From: Myxococcota bacterium | GTDB lineage: Bacteria; Myxococcota_A; UBA796; JAFGLY01 | Direction of reading: 5' to 3' | Length of the DNA stretch: 64,000 bases | Assembly (NCBI GenBank): GCA_024276675.1 | Contig: JAJRWT010000115.1 | Coordinates: 1 to 64,000, forward strand | Shown: positions 63,738 to 64,000 of the stretch, piece after piece | Position numbering within the stretch: the stretch's first letter is position 1 | How the letters are laid out: every line of letters begins with the position of its first letter | The notes under the pieces: generated by a model | The model's input: only the letters and a program-made list of their open reading frames with translations | Told to the model about the DNA's origin: nothing | Database searches by the model: none | Made by a program: the position numbers and the translations under genes

Positions 63738-64000
63738 ATGCTCATCAGCAATCTGAGCCGCCGCAGGTTCTTGGAAGCAGCCGCGGCTGGGACAGCCATA
63801 CTCACAATGCCCCGTTTCCTGGCGGGCTGCCCAAAAGTTGCCAGCCCCCCCGTCATACTACCCACCAACCCCTTCCTGGAATGGTTCGGGATAGACCAGG
63901 CACTCATAGGCCGCGCAATGGCAATGCTGACTTCCCGCGGCGCCGATATCGCCGACATCTACTTCCAACACAAGCGTGCAAACACCATCACGATGCAGGA
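63738..64000 (+). CDS. Tat-exported TldD/PmbA-family protein, 5' part
   Basis: The gene starts at ATG 63738 (GGAG 5 nt upstream) and runs off the window after 87 codons. The N-terminus is a twin-arginine signal: SNLSRRRFLEAAAAGTAIL. The mature part begins the TldD/PmbA fold (SRGADIADIYFQHKRANTIT). TldD/PmbA proteins are metalloproteases that mature peptides or degrade CcdA; most are cytosolic, but Tat-signal variants occur in Myxococcota and others. The domain with the HExxxH site lies beyond the edge. Confidence 0.75.
   Translation, partial: MLISNLSRRRFLEAAAAGTAILTMPRFLAGCPKVASPPVILPTNPFLEWFGIDQALIGRAMAMLTSRGADIADIYFQHKRANTITMQ

Noticed and set aside
63701..63958. 85-codon minus-strand frame at the right edge
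   Set aside because: Antisense to the Tat-signal TldD-like gene, which has an SD and coherent protein motifs.

Overview
The window is GC-rich DNA (about 60% by eye) from a Gram-negative bacterium, most likely a member of the Myxococcota or a close deltaproteobacterial relative. Three things point there. There are many secreted lipoproteins with long Asp/Gly/Ser/Thr-rich linkers. One protein carries MopE-type putative metal-binding repeats. Two proteins end in a Cys/Gly - membrane helix - Arg-cluster tail of the MYXO-CTERM kind. Gene density is high, with many ATGA/GTGA stop-start overlaps. I recognise no rRNA, tRNA, CRISPR array or insertion sequence.

Layout. 0.2-5.3 kb: oxygen-handling genes (A-type flavodiiron protein, CydA/CydB quinol oxidase) and a type I phosphomannose isomerase. 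5.4-12.7 kb: a MopE-like lipoprotein, a secreted caspase-fold protein whose catalytic Cys is Ser, an OmpR/histidine-kinase pair in the same operon, and a beta-propeller lipoprotein. 12.7-16 kb: nitroreductase, secreted propeller-like protein, DUF1848 Fe-S protein, small lipoprotein. 16-21.6 kb: a leftward operon of lipoprotein, membrane-anchored pseudokinase, HExxH membrane protease and rhomboid protease, ending in a stub of aspartate-semialdehyde dehydrogenase, divergent from an FHA-domain sigma-54 activator. 21.6-27 kb: alpha/beta hydrolase, DUF1858 protein, NAD-dependent epimerase, radical SAM protein, outer-membrane barrel protein. 27.3-31 kb: GldF/GldG/DUF4340 ABC export module without its ATPase. 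31-36.2 kb: subtilase, lipoprotein, FG-GAP lipoprotein. 36.3-43 kb: Bax1-like nuclease (DUF790), two divergent polyprenyl-sugar glycosyltransferases, branched-chain aminotransferase, P-loop protein.

43-52.2 kb is the most distinctive part. Four lamin-tail-domain (LTD) lipoproteins, a CotH-type kinase lipoprotein, a MYXO-CTERM protein, a HlyD-like adaptor, a VTC-fold polyphosphate polymerase, a DUF4956 membrane protein and a GH114-like glycosidase sit in two divergent operons. I read it as one cell-envelope modification system.

52.2-57.5 kb holds an aminoacyl-histidine dipeptidase, a DUF362 ferredoxin-like protein, a sulfatase-like lipoprotein and a decayed SUV3-type helicase. 58-63.4 kb is a coherent reductive pyrimidine / beta-amino-acid catabolic operon: beta-ureidopropionase, dihydropyrimidinase, class III aminotransferase and CoA-acylating methylmalonate-semialdehyde dehydrogenase. 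The right edge cuts a Tat-exported TldD/PmbA-family gene.
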